Shown here: piece after piece, positions 20,442-31,532 of the stretch
Layout of the letters: each line of letters starts with the position of its first letter
Position numbering within the stretch: the stretch's first letter is position 1
DNA from: Linderina pennispora
Taxonomy: Eukaryota; Kickxellomycota; Kickxellomycetes; Kickxellales; Kickxellaceae
Length of the DNA: 64,000 bases
Reading direction: 5' to 3'
Assembly (NCBI RefSeq): GCF_002104995.1
Contig: NW_024468283.1
Span: forward strand, 1 to 64,000
Position numbers and translations under genes: made by a program
The notes under the pieces: generated by a model
What the model saw: only the letters and a program-made list of their open reading frames with translations
What the model was told of the DNA's origin: nothing
The model's database searches: none

Positions 20442-21527
20442 ATGCATATTCCTTACATGCTTCAGCGAGCAACGGCAGTGGCCGCATCACTGGCAGTACT
20501 ATTACCAGGCATGGCGTACGGGTCGCTGCAGAGCGCGGTCTCTGTTCGCAAGTTCGCCAACCCCTCGTTCGCGGGAGCCCTCAGCAACCTGCAGCTCAAG
20601 CGGCTAGCGCGCACCGCGACCAAGGAGCGGGCGTGGCTGGATATCCACAAGGGCGAGCTCCTGGCACCAGTGCTGGTCCCGCGCCAGGTAGGCTCGGCGG
20701 GGTACAGGGCCACGCAGGGCTTCATCGTCGACACGCTGAGCACGCTCGGATACGCAATTTCCTGGGACAACTTCACGGCAACGACACCCGAGGGCCAGGT
20801 CAAAATGGCAAACATCATCGCGACGAAGAACCCGGCGGCGCAGCGGCGGCTGGTGCTCTCGGCGCACTACGAAAGCAAGGTGATTGCAGGTGGCGAATTC
20901 ATCGGAGCCACCGACTCGGCCGTACCTGTGGCTCTGATGCTCGATGTTGCCCGCGGCCTGAGCGATGCAATTGACGAGTATGACAGCGATGATGTCACCC
21001 TGCAGCTGGTGTTTTTCGACGGCGAGGAGGCCTACCATGAGTGGTCCGCTACTGACTCGCTGTACGGCTCGCGCCATCTGGCAGAGTTCTGGGAGCATAA
21101 CCCAGATCCTGCCACGGATGCTATTACCAAGAATCTGGGTGATCATCGTCCTGAACTCGATCGCGTTGATCTGATGGTGCTCATGGACCTGATGGGCGCA
21201 CCCGACAACATGTTTGCGGCTCTGCAGGTGCCAACCGCTAATATCTTCACGCAACTGGCCAAGCTGGAGGAGCGCCTGCACAAGGCAGGTGCCCTGGGCC
21301 GCACCTACATGAACACAAGCATTTCGCCTGGCGCATATAGTGTCGATGACGACCACCGGCCGTTTATTGAGCGCGACGTCCCAGTGCTGCACCTGATCTC
21401 GGTGCCGTTCCCCAAGGCCTGGCACACTCTGGACGACAATGCCGATGCTCTGGACCAGGATGTCATCGAGGACCTGAGTGTCCTCATGCGCTCTTTCGTG
21501 GCAAGCTACCTGCAGTTGCGGTTTTGA
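20442..21527 (+). CDS. secreted glutaminyl-peptide cyclotransferase (M28 fold)
   Basis: Zinc enzyme forming N-terminal pyroglutamate. 361 residues; an N-terminal hydrophobic signal (about 8-28, ending MAYGSLQ) directs it to the secretory route. Key metal and catalytic positions are visible: SAHYES, ATDSAVP (Asp ligand), FDGEEAYHEW (catalytic Glu and Glu ligand), MDLMGAPD, and DDHRPF (His ligand), followed by FPKAWHT. Length matches eukaryotic QC. The stop at 21525-21527 falls in a TTTT run, and the +1 frame continues for 60 codons to a hydrophobic segment, so the natural product may be longer and C-terminally anchored. Confidence 0.85.
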   Translation: MHIPYMLQRATAVAASLAVLLPGMAYGSLQSAVSVRKFANPSFAGALSNLQLKRLARTATKERAWLDIHKGELLAPVLVPRQVGSAGYRATQGFIVDTLSTLGYAISWDNFTATTPEGQVKMANIIATKNPAAQRRLVLSAHYESKVIAGGEFIGATDSAVPVALMLDVARGLSDAIDEYDSDDVTLQLVFFDGEEAYHEWSATDSLYGSRHLAEFWEHNPDPATDAITKNLGDHRPELDRVDLMVLMDLMGAPDNMFAALQVPTANIFTQLAKLEERLHKAGALGRTYMNTSISPGAYSVDDDHRPFIERDVPVLHLISVPFPKAWHTLDDNADALDQDVIEDLSVLMRSFVASYLQLRF

Positions 21528-21708
21528 CACTGAGGACAAGGCAGAGGCGCTGAGCTCATCAGCAGCTACAGAGGAGCATGAACCGGTCCACGAGACCGTT
21601 GGTGCTGCGCCTGCCTTGTCCGACATATCCTTCTTTGTGTCTTTTCTGTTTGTGGCAATGATGTGCGTCATGGTGTATGTGCTGCTGGCTGTGTGCTTCA
21701 GATGGTAA
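21528..21708 (+). other. possible frameshifted C-terminal membrane tail of the glutaminyl cyclase
   Basis: In the frame one base off the QC stop, sequence continues DTEDKAEALSSSAATEEHEP, then ALSDISFFVSFLFVAMM and VMVYVLLAVCFRW, and stops at 21708. A Ser/Glu linker and one long hydrophobic helix near a C-terminus is what a tail anchor looks like. Removing one T from the run at 21522-21525 joins the two frames. It could instead be a coincidental open frame. Confidence 0.4.
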
Positions 21709-22614
21709 GAAGACCAGCACTTCTATCGAGTCACAATACATTGCTTGTATTTGTCAGTTGCTCCATATCCGCCACATTGCTGTCGCCCTATAATGTGCAT
21801 TGGGTGAATACTGCTCTGTGCACGCAAATTGATTTGCGGTATATGGCGAGGCGGAATTGGTCACACGGAGACGCACATTCAGGATAAGTGCCACTTCCCT
21901 GCTTCCCAGTGAACTGAGCAGAGGGAAAATCGCTCACCTGCATCATGTGCGTTTGTAAGCGATAAACGAGCGCGTTTTTTGCGTGCCGACCAGACCTGCG
22001 GCAAAAGTCGCTCACCTGTAGGATTTGCAGGCACTTGGCTCAAATCCCACGAGTGTCGGTTGGCTCGCGAAAATAACGCATGTGAGATCTGTAGAGACGC
22101 TGGAATTTGTCCTAGACGCAAATGGTATTATTGCAAGAGGCTGGGAGAACCTGCCAAATGGCTATATATACGGACTAGCAGTCCCAGCATCCAACATAAT
22201 CTGTTCTACATTAATTTCTTTTGTATTCTCTTCCATTCAGCAATCATTTCAACAGTGGCCACACATATTTTTGGTCATTGTACATAGCCAGCTGCTGTAT
22301 ATCTTCATCCCTGCTACTCCACTTACCAGCCAACAACCACACCTACTACTGCAGCAACCCAGTTGTGACAGCCTGCAGCCTTTTCCCAAGAGCAAAAAAA
22401 ACAAAGAAGAAACCTGCACCCCAAGCTGCAATACCTTTACTCAGAGGCATTCCTTACATATTTTTCCTGTATATCAACTAGCCGTTTTCGTAACTAAACA
22501 AGCAAGGGTGCCTGTTCAGCTTTGGTGTTCTACTGCCCCCTTCACCTCATACATTTCTGTACTCCACATACGTCCTTCTCGTTGCGAAGCCCTTTCCAAA
22601 AAAATTATATCAGT
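21709..22614. other. upstream region of the copper ATPase gene
   Basis: 906 bp with no supported gene. A direct repeat of TCGCTCACCTG occurs at 21930-21940 and 22008-22018. A TATA-like gctatatata lies at about 22160-22168, and a pyrimidine/CA-rich leader follows to the ATG at 22615. The repeat could be a regulator site for the ATPase. Confidence 0.35.
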
Positions 22615-25236
22615 ATGTCGCCTACTCCAGATAGACAGACAGTTGACATCAACTACAGCACCAGCGGCACCGTCACTCCAGATTCGTCGGATTACTCGGT
22701 CAAGATACAGCCAGAGACTGAGACAGTGCTGAGCGTCACTGGCATGACATGCGCGTCGTGCGTCAACAGCATCGAAGGACACATTGGCAGCTTTGACGGC
22801 GCCATCAGCATCAGCGTCGATCTGATGACAGCACAGGCGACAGTCCGGCACTACACACACGCCTTGCCCGTCGCCGACCTCTGCACAGCCATCGAGGACA
22901 TGGGTTATGATGCAGCCGTGCTGAGCACCAAGACACTGGCTCCTGTCAGCGATGCCACGAAGGCTGACGCCAAGGCGATCCTCGGCGAGAGCGCAGTCGA
23001 GTCGTGGTTCAATGTCGAGGGCATGACGTGCGGGTCGTGCGTGGCGACCATCACATCTCTGCTCAATGACCTGCCGGGCGTGGAGGCTGCCGATGTGCAG
23101 CTTCTCACAGCACAGGCGATGGTCAAGCACATTCCGCGCGAGATTGGCGTGCGCGAGATTGCCGATGCCCTGACGGATGCCGGGTATCCAGCAACGCCGC
23201 TGGACGGGGCAGACTCGAGCAGCGCAGCTGATCCGTCGACAATGGCCCTGCGGAATCTCGAGAAGCACCGGAGGCAGGCCATGCTGCGCTTCCTGTGGTC
23301 GCTGGTGTTTGCCATCCCCATGCTCATCATCTCCATGATCATTGACATGGCGCTGCCGTCGTCGAACCCTGTGGCAAAGGCATTCCACCGCAAGGTGTTC
23401 CAGAAGTACTCGGTCTCGGTCATCTGCACCTTCTTCATCGCCACAGCCACGCAGTTCACGCTCGGCCTGTTCTTCTACAAGCACGCATACAAGTCGCTGG
23501 TGCGTGCCAAGACTGCCAACATGGATGTGCTGATTGCGCTGGGCACCACCGCCGCCTACGCTGGCTCGATCATCAGCGTGGTCTTGCAGCAGGGCGCTGG
23601 CGAGCAGTTCTTTGAAACTGCTGTGTTCCTGATGACGTTTGTGTTCCTCGGCCGCTGGCTCGAGGCAATCGCCAAGGGCCGCACTGTCGGCGCTGTCGAG
23701 GCCCTGGTGAAGATGCAGCCCGACGACGCCCTGCTGGTCAAGCCCGGAGTCAAGGACGGTGCCGACGACTTTGCCACGATCAGCTCGCGCCAGATCCAGC
23801 TCGGCGACCTGCTGCAAGTCAACAACGGCATGCGCGTGCCGTGCGATGGTGTGATCGTCCGCGGCAACACCGAGATCGACGAGTCGCTGCTGACTGGCGA
23901 GTCGCTGCCGGTGGCCAAGGGCGAGGGGTCGGCAGTGACCGGCGGCACGCTGAACCTGTCGCAGTCGGTGCGGATGCGCGCAACAGCCATCAACGAGTCG
24001 TCGACGCTGGCGCGGATCGTCAAGCTGGTGCGGGACGCGCAGTCGAGCAAGCCGCAGATCCAGGAGGTTGCCGACCGGGTGGCCAACCGGTTTGTGCCGC
24101 TGGTCGTCCTGGCATCGGTGCTGGTGTTCTTTGTCTGGCTCATCATCGGTGCCACGGGGAATATCAAGGCCGACTGGCTGGCGTCGAAGCTCATGGGCGG
24201 ACTGGGCGGCAAGCTCTCGCACACCGACAGCATGGGACATATGGACGATGCACCGCCGATGAAGTACCCGATCTTTGCGCTCCTCAATGCCATCAGCGTG
24301 CTGGTCATTGCGTGTCCGTGCGCGCTGGGACTGGCGGCGCCGACAGCGATCATGGTTGGCACGGGGCTGGCCGCTCGCATGGGCATTCTGGTCAAGGGCG
24401 GCGGCGCTACGATGGAGGCTGCGAGCAAGATCGACATCGTCGCATTCGACAAGACCGGCACCCTGACCATTGGCAAGCCCGCAGTCTCGGACCACTTTAT
24501 CGACCAGTCGCGCGCTGAGGCCATTTCGGGCTGGCTCTATGCACACATTGTCGAGATCGAGTCGCTGAGCAGCCATCCGCTGGCCGCCGCCATTTGTGCG
24601 TATATCCGCGAGCACATGCAGTCGGACTCGGTGCGTGCGCAGCTGCTTGAGCACCAGGAGCTGCCTGGCCGCGGCATGCAGGCGACTGTCGAGCTCCCAG
24701 CAGAGATTGCCCACGCGCTTGGCTGGACTGGAATTACCACTGCCCATCTGCTTGTTGGCAAGGAGGCGTGGGCCAAGGAGGAGGGCTGCCTGATGGACGT
24801 CCCCATGGGCACACGTGCGCAGTGGGCCTCCAGTGGCTACACATCGGTTGCTGTTGCATTGGTACCAATTGGCCGCAGCATGCGCGGCAAGGTCGTCGCA
24901 GCCTTTGCGCTGTCCGACCAGGTGCGTCCGGAGTCGCGCGAGGTTGTGCGCCAGCTGAAGCGTCGCGGAATCGAGGTCTGGATGATCTCCGGCGACCAGC
25001 AGGCGGCGGCCAATGCCATCGCAGTACAGCTCGGTATCGACCATGTCATGGCCGGCGTTCTGCCCGATCAGAAGTCCGAGACCATCCGCACGCTGCAGCG
25101 CCGTGGCAAGTCGGCCGATGATGCGAGCGAGAGCGACTTCAAGGAGGGGCAGTCTGTGAAGCCTACGTCGTCAGTTGCTGCTCGCCTGTTTGGTCGCCTG
25201 AGGGGACCACAGAAGCGCCCGTTTGCCAAGGTCGCC

Positions 25237-25274
<38 letters not shown>

Positions 25275-25599
25275 GCAGGCTGATGTCGGAATTGCTGTGG
25301 GGTCAGGCACGGCTGCTGCTATGGAGACGGCGCCGGCGCTGCTGATGCGGCCGACGCTGCTCTCGCTGCTGACACTGCTCGACCTGTCCCGCATTGTGTT
25401 CCGCCGCGTCAAGCTCAACTTTGTGTGGGCGTCCATGTACAATGTCGTGTGCATTCCGATCGCAGCAGGCATCCTGTACCCAGCCATTAACCGCGGACTG
25501 CCACCAGTTATCGCTGGTCTCCTGATGATTGCCAGCAGCCTGACGGTCATGATGAGCAGCCTGTCGCTGAAGCTCTTCCGCGAACCAAAGTACAACTGA
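22615..25599 (+). CDS. CCC2: copper-transporting P1B-type ATPase (Ccc2 / ATP7 family)
   Basis: Intronless, 994 residues. It pumps Cu(I) into the secretory pathway, typically at the Golgi. There are two N-terminal heavy-metal-associated domains with GMTCASC (residues 43-49) and GMTCGSC (near 137). The transmembrane core follows with the CPCALGLA channel motif, TGES actuator loop, DKTGTLT phosphorylation site, SSHPLAAA (the HP motif of P1B pumps), and GDGINDAPAL hinge. The start MSPTPDRQTVD at 22615 is the first ATG; the open frame extends to 22522 without one. Its 3' end is 37 bp from the converging CHY-finger gene. Confidence 0.95.
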
Positions 25600-25636
25600 A
25601 AATATCTCTATTTATCCTGTTAGTCAATGTAGTCTA

Positions 25637-28150
25637 TTACTTTTTGCTTTGAGCCAGCTTGTGGTTAGAAATGGTCTTTCCAATGCCCTGGTACTTCTTG
25701 GTATCCTTGCGGCTCATGCGCTTCTTGTCGCGCACGCCCGTGCCGCCCTGCCAGAAGGCGTTATTTCCATCGATTTTCTTCACAACCTGGCCACCGCACC
25801 CGATACACACGCCGGCCAAGTCGGCCTTTGCGATTCTCTGCTCCTTGGCACACAGCCCGCAGATCATATTGTGTGCGAACTCGTGCGGGTGGTCTTCCTT
25901 GTCGTCGTGGCACTCACCACATGGGTATGTCTTGCCACAGCACGGGAACCGTAGCCAGCGGTTGCTCTTGCGGTAGTGCTTGCAGGCGCCGCGGTCTGGC
26001 AGGGGCTGGCCAGGCACGACGCCAAGCTTGGCAAGCTCCATGCGCTTGTCAACCTTGGCCTTGTGAGTCCGCGTAACCTCCCTCTGAATCTGCGAGGCGC
26101 TGCCGGCGCCGCCGAGGCTCGGCCCGCTCATCAGCTGGACGAATTGCGGCTCGCTGAGCGCAATCTTGAGTCGCTGGAAGCACGTCCTGCAGTTTGTCTG
26201 CAGAGGCGCGCCCACGCCAACCGCCGCAATCGTATCGACAGGCGTCGCCTGGTCGTCGCCCATGGCGCATTTCTCGCACGCCAGTGTCATCTTCGACGGC
26301 AGCAAATCGATGGGCGCACAGCCGGAGCAGTCCAGGAACCCCAGTGTGGTGGTGCCCTGGAACATCCAGTCAGGGCGGAACCGCACACCCAGCAAGCTGG
26401 CACACGAGTCGCATGATTTCCACATCTGGTTGTCCTTGCCGGTACGCAGTGTCGGCGCTATTGCCTTCAGCTCCGTGTTGCTTTTGCAGCGAGCACAGCG
26501 CACGCTGAGGTTCAGCGAGTGGCAGTGCGCCAGGGAGATGTTTGCTAGCTCGGTTTTGCCAAACCGGATCTCGGTGCCGCGCCGCAGCGGCTTGGAGAAT
26601 CCGCCATCCGAGTTCTCGTCCGAGTCGGATCCGGCAGACTCGGCTTGCGGATCACTCTCGATGTCCGAGGAGCTTGAGCCAGAGTCGGCTTCTTCGTCCG
26701 GATCGTTCAGGTGCATCGATGCAACGCTTGCCGGCAGACCAGCCTCGGCAATCGAAATCGTCTTGACCCACGGCCTACTAGTGGTGTCCTCATACAGCGC
26801 TGGCTTGGTGGTCTTCTTCTCAGTGCTGGGTGTGGAGTTCTGTGGTTTGACTGGTGGCGGCGGCGGGGGCGGCGGCGACGTGAGAAGATCAACCAGCTGC
26901 CGGTCCAGCCAGTTCAGGTGGTGCAGAAGCGAATTGCTGGGTGTTGCATTGGCATGCTCCTTAAAGCACATTTCAATAAAGTCCATGTAAGCCCGACGGC
27001 CCTCGGGAGGATCCCACGTAGTCTGGCGGTTCTTGCGGCCCAGGACCTCCGTAAGTCGCAGTGTAGCGGACTCGGCCGAGTCTGGGTATGTGCGCGCAAC
27101 TACGAGCTCGCTCTTGAGCAGCGTGACGTCGACAGGCATATCAGGATCCGACGGCACAATGTCGATGCCAACTATAGTGTCGCCCGATGGATCGTCCGAG
27201 ACGATAGAGTAGGAGCTGCGGAACCGCCGCTGCAGCTGCTGGAGCTCAATGGTGCGCCGCGGGTTTTCGCCTGCTGCACTAGGTGTGGCTGCAGCAGTAT
27301 TCTGCAGTGGACGCGGGACTGGTCGACGCACAGGTGGTCGGGACGCTGAGAGCTGCGTGGTGGCCGATGAGACCGAGCTATGGCTAGCCACATCGTCCTC
27401 GATCCTTGGCTTCTCCTCCAGCCTCGGTTTCTCCTGCACAGCGGGCTTGCTGAACGTCGTGAACTTCATTGTCGTCGCTGGCTTCTGCTGCATCATGTTC
27501 TCGAGGTTCTTGTCTAGCCAGTCCACATACTCTTCGAGCGTCGGGATATCCTCTGCGTTGCCCGCATCAATTGCTTGATTGACTGTTTTGCGCACATACT
27601 TGCCAAACATCACTTCAATGTTGCGCTTGACACCAGCCGGGATATTCTTGTTCGCTATCTGGATCGATAGCATTGCGTCCGATGTGCGCGCTGTCGGATA
27701 GCTGCCAGGCACCACCAGCGCCATGTACACCCGCGACACATCAAATGGGAAGTCCGGATCCGACGGCCGCATTTCGACTGCCAACGCAGTCTCGTTGCGG
27801 TCCGAGCTCAGCCGTTTGACTGTCAGCCTAGGCGCCTTCAGCATATCCTCGATCTGCGTTTTACGGTACGTGTCGGACTTGCCCTTTTTGCCACGGGGCT
27901 TCTTGCCTCTGCCCTTGCGGTTATTCCGGTCGTCGGCCACAGGATCTTGCGTGTGCAGGAACTGGCAGTCGTTGCCGGCCTTGCATTCTTCGCCGCGCTG
28001 AATGTAGCGACAGACCACATTGCGCTTGCGGTTCTGCCGCCGCGCCTTCCGCTTTGGGGCAGCAGCCTGGCTGTTGGGCTGGACGTGGCTGCCCTCGGCT
28101 TGCGAGGCGAGTGTGACTGCAGGTGCGTTTTCTCCAACGGTGATAGCCAT
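25637..28150 (-). CDS. CCCH plus CHY zinc-finger protein
   Basis: 837 residues. Near the N-terminus a CCCH finger reads CRYIQRGEECKAGNDCQFLH (C-x8-C-x5-C-x3-H), preceded by a basic KRKARRQNRKR stretch and followed by a GRGKKPRGKKGK basic patch, which suggests RNA binding. The middle has two similar segments (RPSDPDFPFDVSRVYMALVV and PSDPDMPVDVTLLKSELVV). The C-terminus carries a CHY zinc finger: ACKHYRKSNRWLRFPCCGK, YPCGECH, FAHNMICGLC, GVCIGCGG. The proteins of this architecture known in fungi are poorly characterised. ATG 28150 (MAITVGENAP) is chosen; a minus-strand TATAAAAGG at about 28229-28237 lies 80 bp upstream. It is divergent from the importin gene, 280 bp apart. Confidence 0.85.
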   Translation of the reverse strand: MAITVGENAPAVTLASQAEGSHVQPNSQAAAPKRKARRQNRKRNVVCRYIQRGEECKAGNDCQFLHTQDPVADDRNNRKGRGKKPRGKKGKSDTYRKTQIEDMLKAPRLTVKRLSSDRNETALAVEMRPSDPDFPFDVSRVYMALVVPGSYPTARTSDAMLSIQIANKNIPAGVKRNIEVMFGKYVRKTVNQAIDAGNAEDIPTLEEYVDWLDKNLENMMQQKPATTMKFTTFSKPAVQEKPRLEEKPRIEDDVASHSSVSSATTQLSASRPPVRRPVPRPLQNTAAATPSAAGENPRRTIELQQLQRRFRSSYSIVSDDPSGDTIVGIDIVPSDPDMPVDVTLLKSELVVARTYPDSAESATLRLTEVLGRKNRQTTWDPPEGRRAYMDFIEMCFKEHANATPSNSLLHHLNWLDRQLVDLLTSPPPPPPPPVKPQNSTPSTEKKTTKPALYEDTTSRPWVKTISIAEAGLPASVASMHLNDPDEEADSGSSSSDIESDPQAESAGSDSDENSDGGFSKPLRRGTEIRFGKTELANISLAHCHSLNLSVRCARCKSNTELKAIAPTLRTGKDNQMWKSCDSCASLLGVRFRPDWMFQGTTTLGFLDCSGCAPIDLLPSKMTLACEKCAMGDDQATPVDTIAAVGVGAPLQTNCRTCFQRLKIALSEPQFVQLMSGPSLGGAGSASQIQREVTRTHKAKVDKRMELAKLGVVPGQPLPDRGACKHYRKSNRWLRFPCCGKTYPCGECHDDKEDHPHEFAHNMICGLCAKEQRIAKADLAGVCIGCGGQVVKKIDGNNAFWQGGTGVRDKKRMSRKDTKKYQGIGKTISNHKLAQSKK

Positions 28151-28228
28151 GAATATGTCGAGCTTGAAAAAAATAATGAGGAGCGGGTGAGTTGAGGAGA
28201 GAGGGGGTTTTGCTGTTGCTATAGCGAG

Positions 28229-28237
28229 CCTTTTATA
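28229..28237 (-). promoter_or_regulatory. TATA box of the CCCH/CHY gene
   Basis: Minus-strand TATAAAAGG about 80 bp upstream of the ATG at 28150. Confidence 0.55.
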
Positions 28238-28430
28238 CCAATCGACAACGCCTGCGGCCACGCCTGCGGCCAAAAAAGCCCTTCCAATCAGTGACGAAAG
28301 CAAAAAAAAAAAATCTGAGCTCAGTGGATTTTTCTCAGAACTTTATCACTCCTTCTCTTCTACTACCATTTTTTTTTTTTGAAAAAAAGGCTGTTTGTCC
28401 CAATTCCGTTATTTTTATATTATTCCTAAA

Positions 28431-31400
28431 ATGTCTGCCCAGTCGTCGGTCGATGAGGTTATAAATGCGCTAAATGTACTTTACCAGGGCGGCGATTTGA
28501 AGGCCCGGGAGCAGGCCAATGCGTGGCTCGAGCAGTTCCAAAAGACGGTATGTGAACCAGACTGAAGTTGGCTGAGTGCAGTTGTGATAGTTTTTGGCAC
28601 TAACATGGGGCTTTTTTGTAGCCACAGGCATGGACGACGGCTGACACAATCCTCGGGACAGCAACAGCGGGGCTTGAGGTGAAAATGTTTGCTGCACAGA
28701 CGCTGCGCAACAAGATTATCAACGATTTCAGCGAACTGGGCGAGACTGGGGCGCTCTCGCTGCGCGACTCGGTGGTTGTGCACCTGGGCAATGCGCGGTC
28801 GGGGCCCCAGCCGCTGATCACACAGTTATGCCTGTCGCTGGCCGATCTGGCTGTGCAGCTGGGCGCGTGGGCCGACCCGTTCAGCGACATGGCCGGGTCG
28901 TTCCTGAGCGACCCTGCATCGGTGTCGTGCCTGCTCGAGTTTCTGGCGGTGCTGCCGGAAGAGGTGGTGAACGAGCGGATCATCCTGCCCAACGATTTCT
29001 ACCAGCAGCGGTCGGCGGACCTGCTGACCAACAAGGCCACCGACCTGATCCAGCTACTGGTGCAATGCCTGCAGCAGCCGGATCTCAAGGCAGACGCGCA
29101 CACGCGCGTGCTCATCTGCTTCACGACGTGGCTCAAGAGTGGCGAGATCACGCTGATGATGGTAGCGAATACGCCGCTTATTGAGCTCGCATTTGCGGCA
29201 CTCAAGGCTGACGACTCGGACGTGTTTGATACGGCGGTGGATGCCATCTGTGGGATCATATACGAGACCCACTTGGACCGCGACGACGAGCCGGCGGCGG
29301 TTGAGGCGAAGAATGCGGCGGTTGAGCAGCAGCTCGTGCCGCAGCTCAGCATGGTCGCGGAGCAGATGCGGGGGGACCAGATGGTGCGGGCCGGCGACGA
29401 AGACCGGTCGCGCGGATACTGCCGGATCTTCACCGAGGCAGGCGAGGCGTGGGTGCACCGCATGGTCCTATCGACGCCGCCGTACGAGAGCCTGATTGGC
29501 GCGCTGGTGGACTGTATGCGGCTGGAGAGCCTGGACGTCATTGCTATGCTGTTTGACTTTTGGACCATCCTGGCCGACAAGGTGCTGGAGTACACAAACT
29601 CGTGCGATCCGGGCCGCCGCATGATGGCCAGCGTATTTGACACAATCATAGATATCATCATCGGCCATCTAAAGTATCCGGCTACTTACGACACGACCAA
29701 CGAGCGCGGCGGGTGGACCGCCAAGGAGCGCGACGAGTTCAGGGAGTTCCGCCACACCATCGGCGATGTGCTCAAGGACTGCGTGCGCGTAGTGGGGCAG
29801 ACCAAGGCGCTGATGCATGCCTACGAGCAAATCGCCAGCCGCATCACCAGCGCCCAGGTGCCGTGGCAGGACATCGAGGCGCCCCTGTTTGCACTGCGGG
29901 CCATGGGCGCCGAGGTGTCGCCGACCGAGAACGACGTGCTGCCAAAGATCATGGACATGTTTGCGCAGTTCCCGCCGCACCCGAAGCTGCGGTATGCGGC
30001 AACGCTGGTGATTGGGCGGTACACTGAGTGGACATACGAGCACCCGCAGTACGTGCAGTTCCAGCTCAGCTATATCGCCGACGGCTTCAAGATCCGTGAG
30101 GTCGCTGCTGCCAGTGCCCAGTCGCTCAAGTACCTGTGCCAGGACTGCGCCAAGTTCATGGCCGACCACTGGGCTGAGCTTCTAGAGTTCTTCAACGAGG
30201 TGGCGTCCAGCGGAACCTTGGATGACAACGACATTATCGAGTTCTCGGAAGCCCTGGCACATGTGGCCAACGGCATCCCAGACCAGAACACGGCCGAGGC
30301 GCTCCAGTCGTTCTGCCTGCCGGTGGGCAACCAGCTGGCGGCAATGCTGCAGGCGCCGGAGCTGAGCGAGAACGAGCGCAGACAGGTTTCGCTGCTGCTG
30401 GACCGGCTGGGCGTGTTTCTGCGGTATGTGCACATTGACGACAATGAGACAGCCGAGGCGTGGACCGGCAAAATCATTGCCGACTCGTGGCAGGTCCTCA
30501 GCGTCGCGTTCCAGCGGTTTGGGGGCGACGCCTACATCTCCGAGAGCATCTGCAAGTTTGTGCGCGTGCTGGTCGAGTTCTACCCGACTGTCGTGCGGCC
30601 AGTGATCGGCCAGATCGTCGACGCCGTGGTCCAGGCGTTCCAGCAGACCGCCAGCACTGCCTACCTGTGGCTGGCCCGCCGGATCCTCAATGTGCACCGC
30701 ACGCTGGCAGCCGAGGAGACTGAATCGCTGCAGCTGGCTACCAGCATGGTGAGCCAGATCAGCTCGGCAGCCATGTCGTTCTTCCAGACCAGGCCCTTCT
30801 CGGAGGTGCCCGAGACCACTGAGGACTACTTCCGCCTGATGGAGCGTGCGGTTGAGGCGCTGCCCGGCTACATCCTGACCATGCAGTCGTTCCCGTACGT
30901 GTTCCAGGCTGCCATCGCGGCACTCGAGGTCAACCAGTTCCACGCGCAGATGGCAGTTGTGCATTTCTGGTCTCAGGTGCTCAGCCCCACCCGCCGCCAT
31001 CTGCGTGTGATGCGCGAGAACCGGTCCACCACATCCATGCCAGCATCGTCGTCGAGTCCCGGCCACTTCCCGTCGCCTGCGCGCACCCGCAGAAGAAGCA
31101 TCCGCATGGACACGTATCCGGTCGAGCAGATCGTCGAGCTGTGTACCAAGAACGGCTTTGAGCTGGTGTTCAAGCTGATGCAGGGCCTGATGCAGAGCTT
31201 CGACCGGGAGGCGATATCCGAGGCCACCGAGATCTTTGCGTCTCTTGCGGCAATTGTCAGCGACGGGCCGACGACGCTCACGGGCCAGTTCGACTCTCCA
31301 CCACAGGCCACCATGATGGACTGGCAGCAGGCGGTGCTGGCGCAGGTGCCTGATGCCAATCTGCCGCCGACCGACCGCCAGTCGCTGATGGGCGACCTGT

Positions 31401-31492
31401 CGAACCATATCCAGGGCCGCCAGTGGGCCAGGGTCAAGTCGCTGATGAGCGACTTTGCTGCTGTGTTTAGGCGCCGCAACGCTGGCAACTGA
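28431..31492 (+). CDS. MTR10: importin-beta family nuclear import receptor, Mtr10 / transportin-3 type
   Basis: 995 residues in two exons: 28431-28547 and 28622-31492, intron 74 nt (GTATGT donor, CACTAAC branch-like, TTTTTTGTAG acceptor), phase 0. The N-terminus reads MSAQSSVDEVINALNVLYQG, then AREQANAWLEQFQKT, PQAWTTADTILG, and KMFAAQTLRNKI: the importin-beta N-terminal repeat typical of Mtr10/TNPO3. The rest is helical HEAT-like sequence without other domains. Mtr10 imports SR-type and mRNA-binding proteins, so the SR factor at 3553 is the sort of cargo expected. The tail ends MSDFAAVFRRRNAGN. Confidence 0.88.
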
Positions 31493-31532
31493 AAAGGAAA
31501 TAAAGAGCCGTTTATTCTCAACGAATGCTTTC

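Noticed and set aside
22516-25044. Minus-strand open frame of 842 codons
   Set aside because: It lies opposite the copper ATPase and reads as His/Arg/Gln-rich nonsense, a frame shadow of GC-biased codons.
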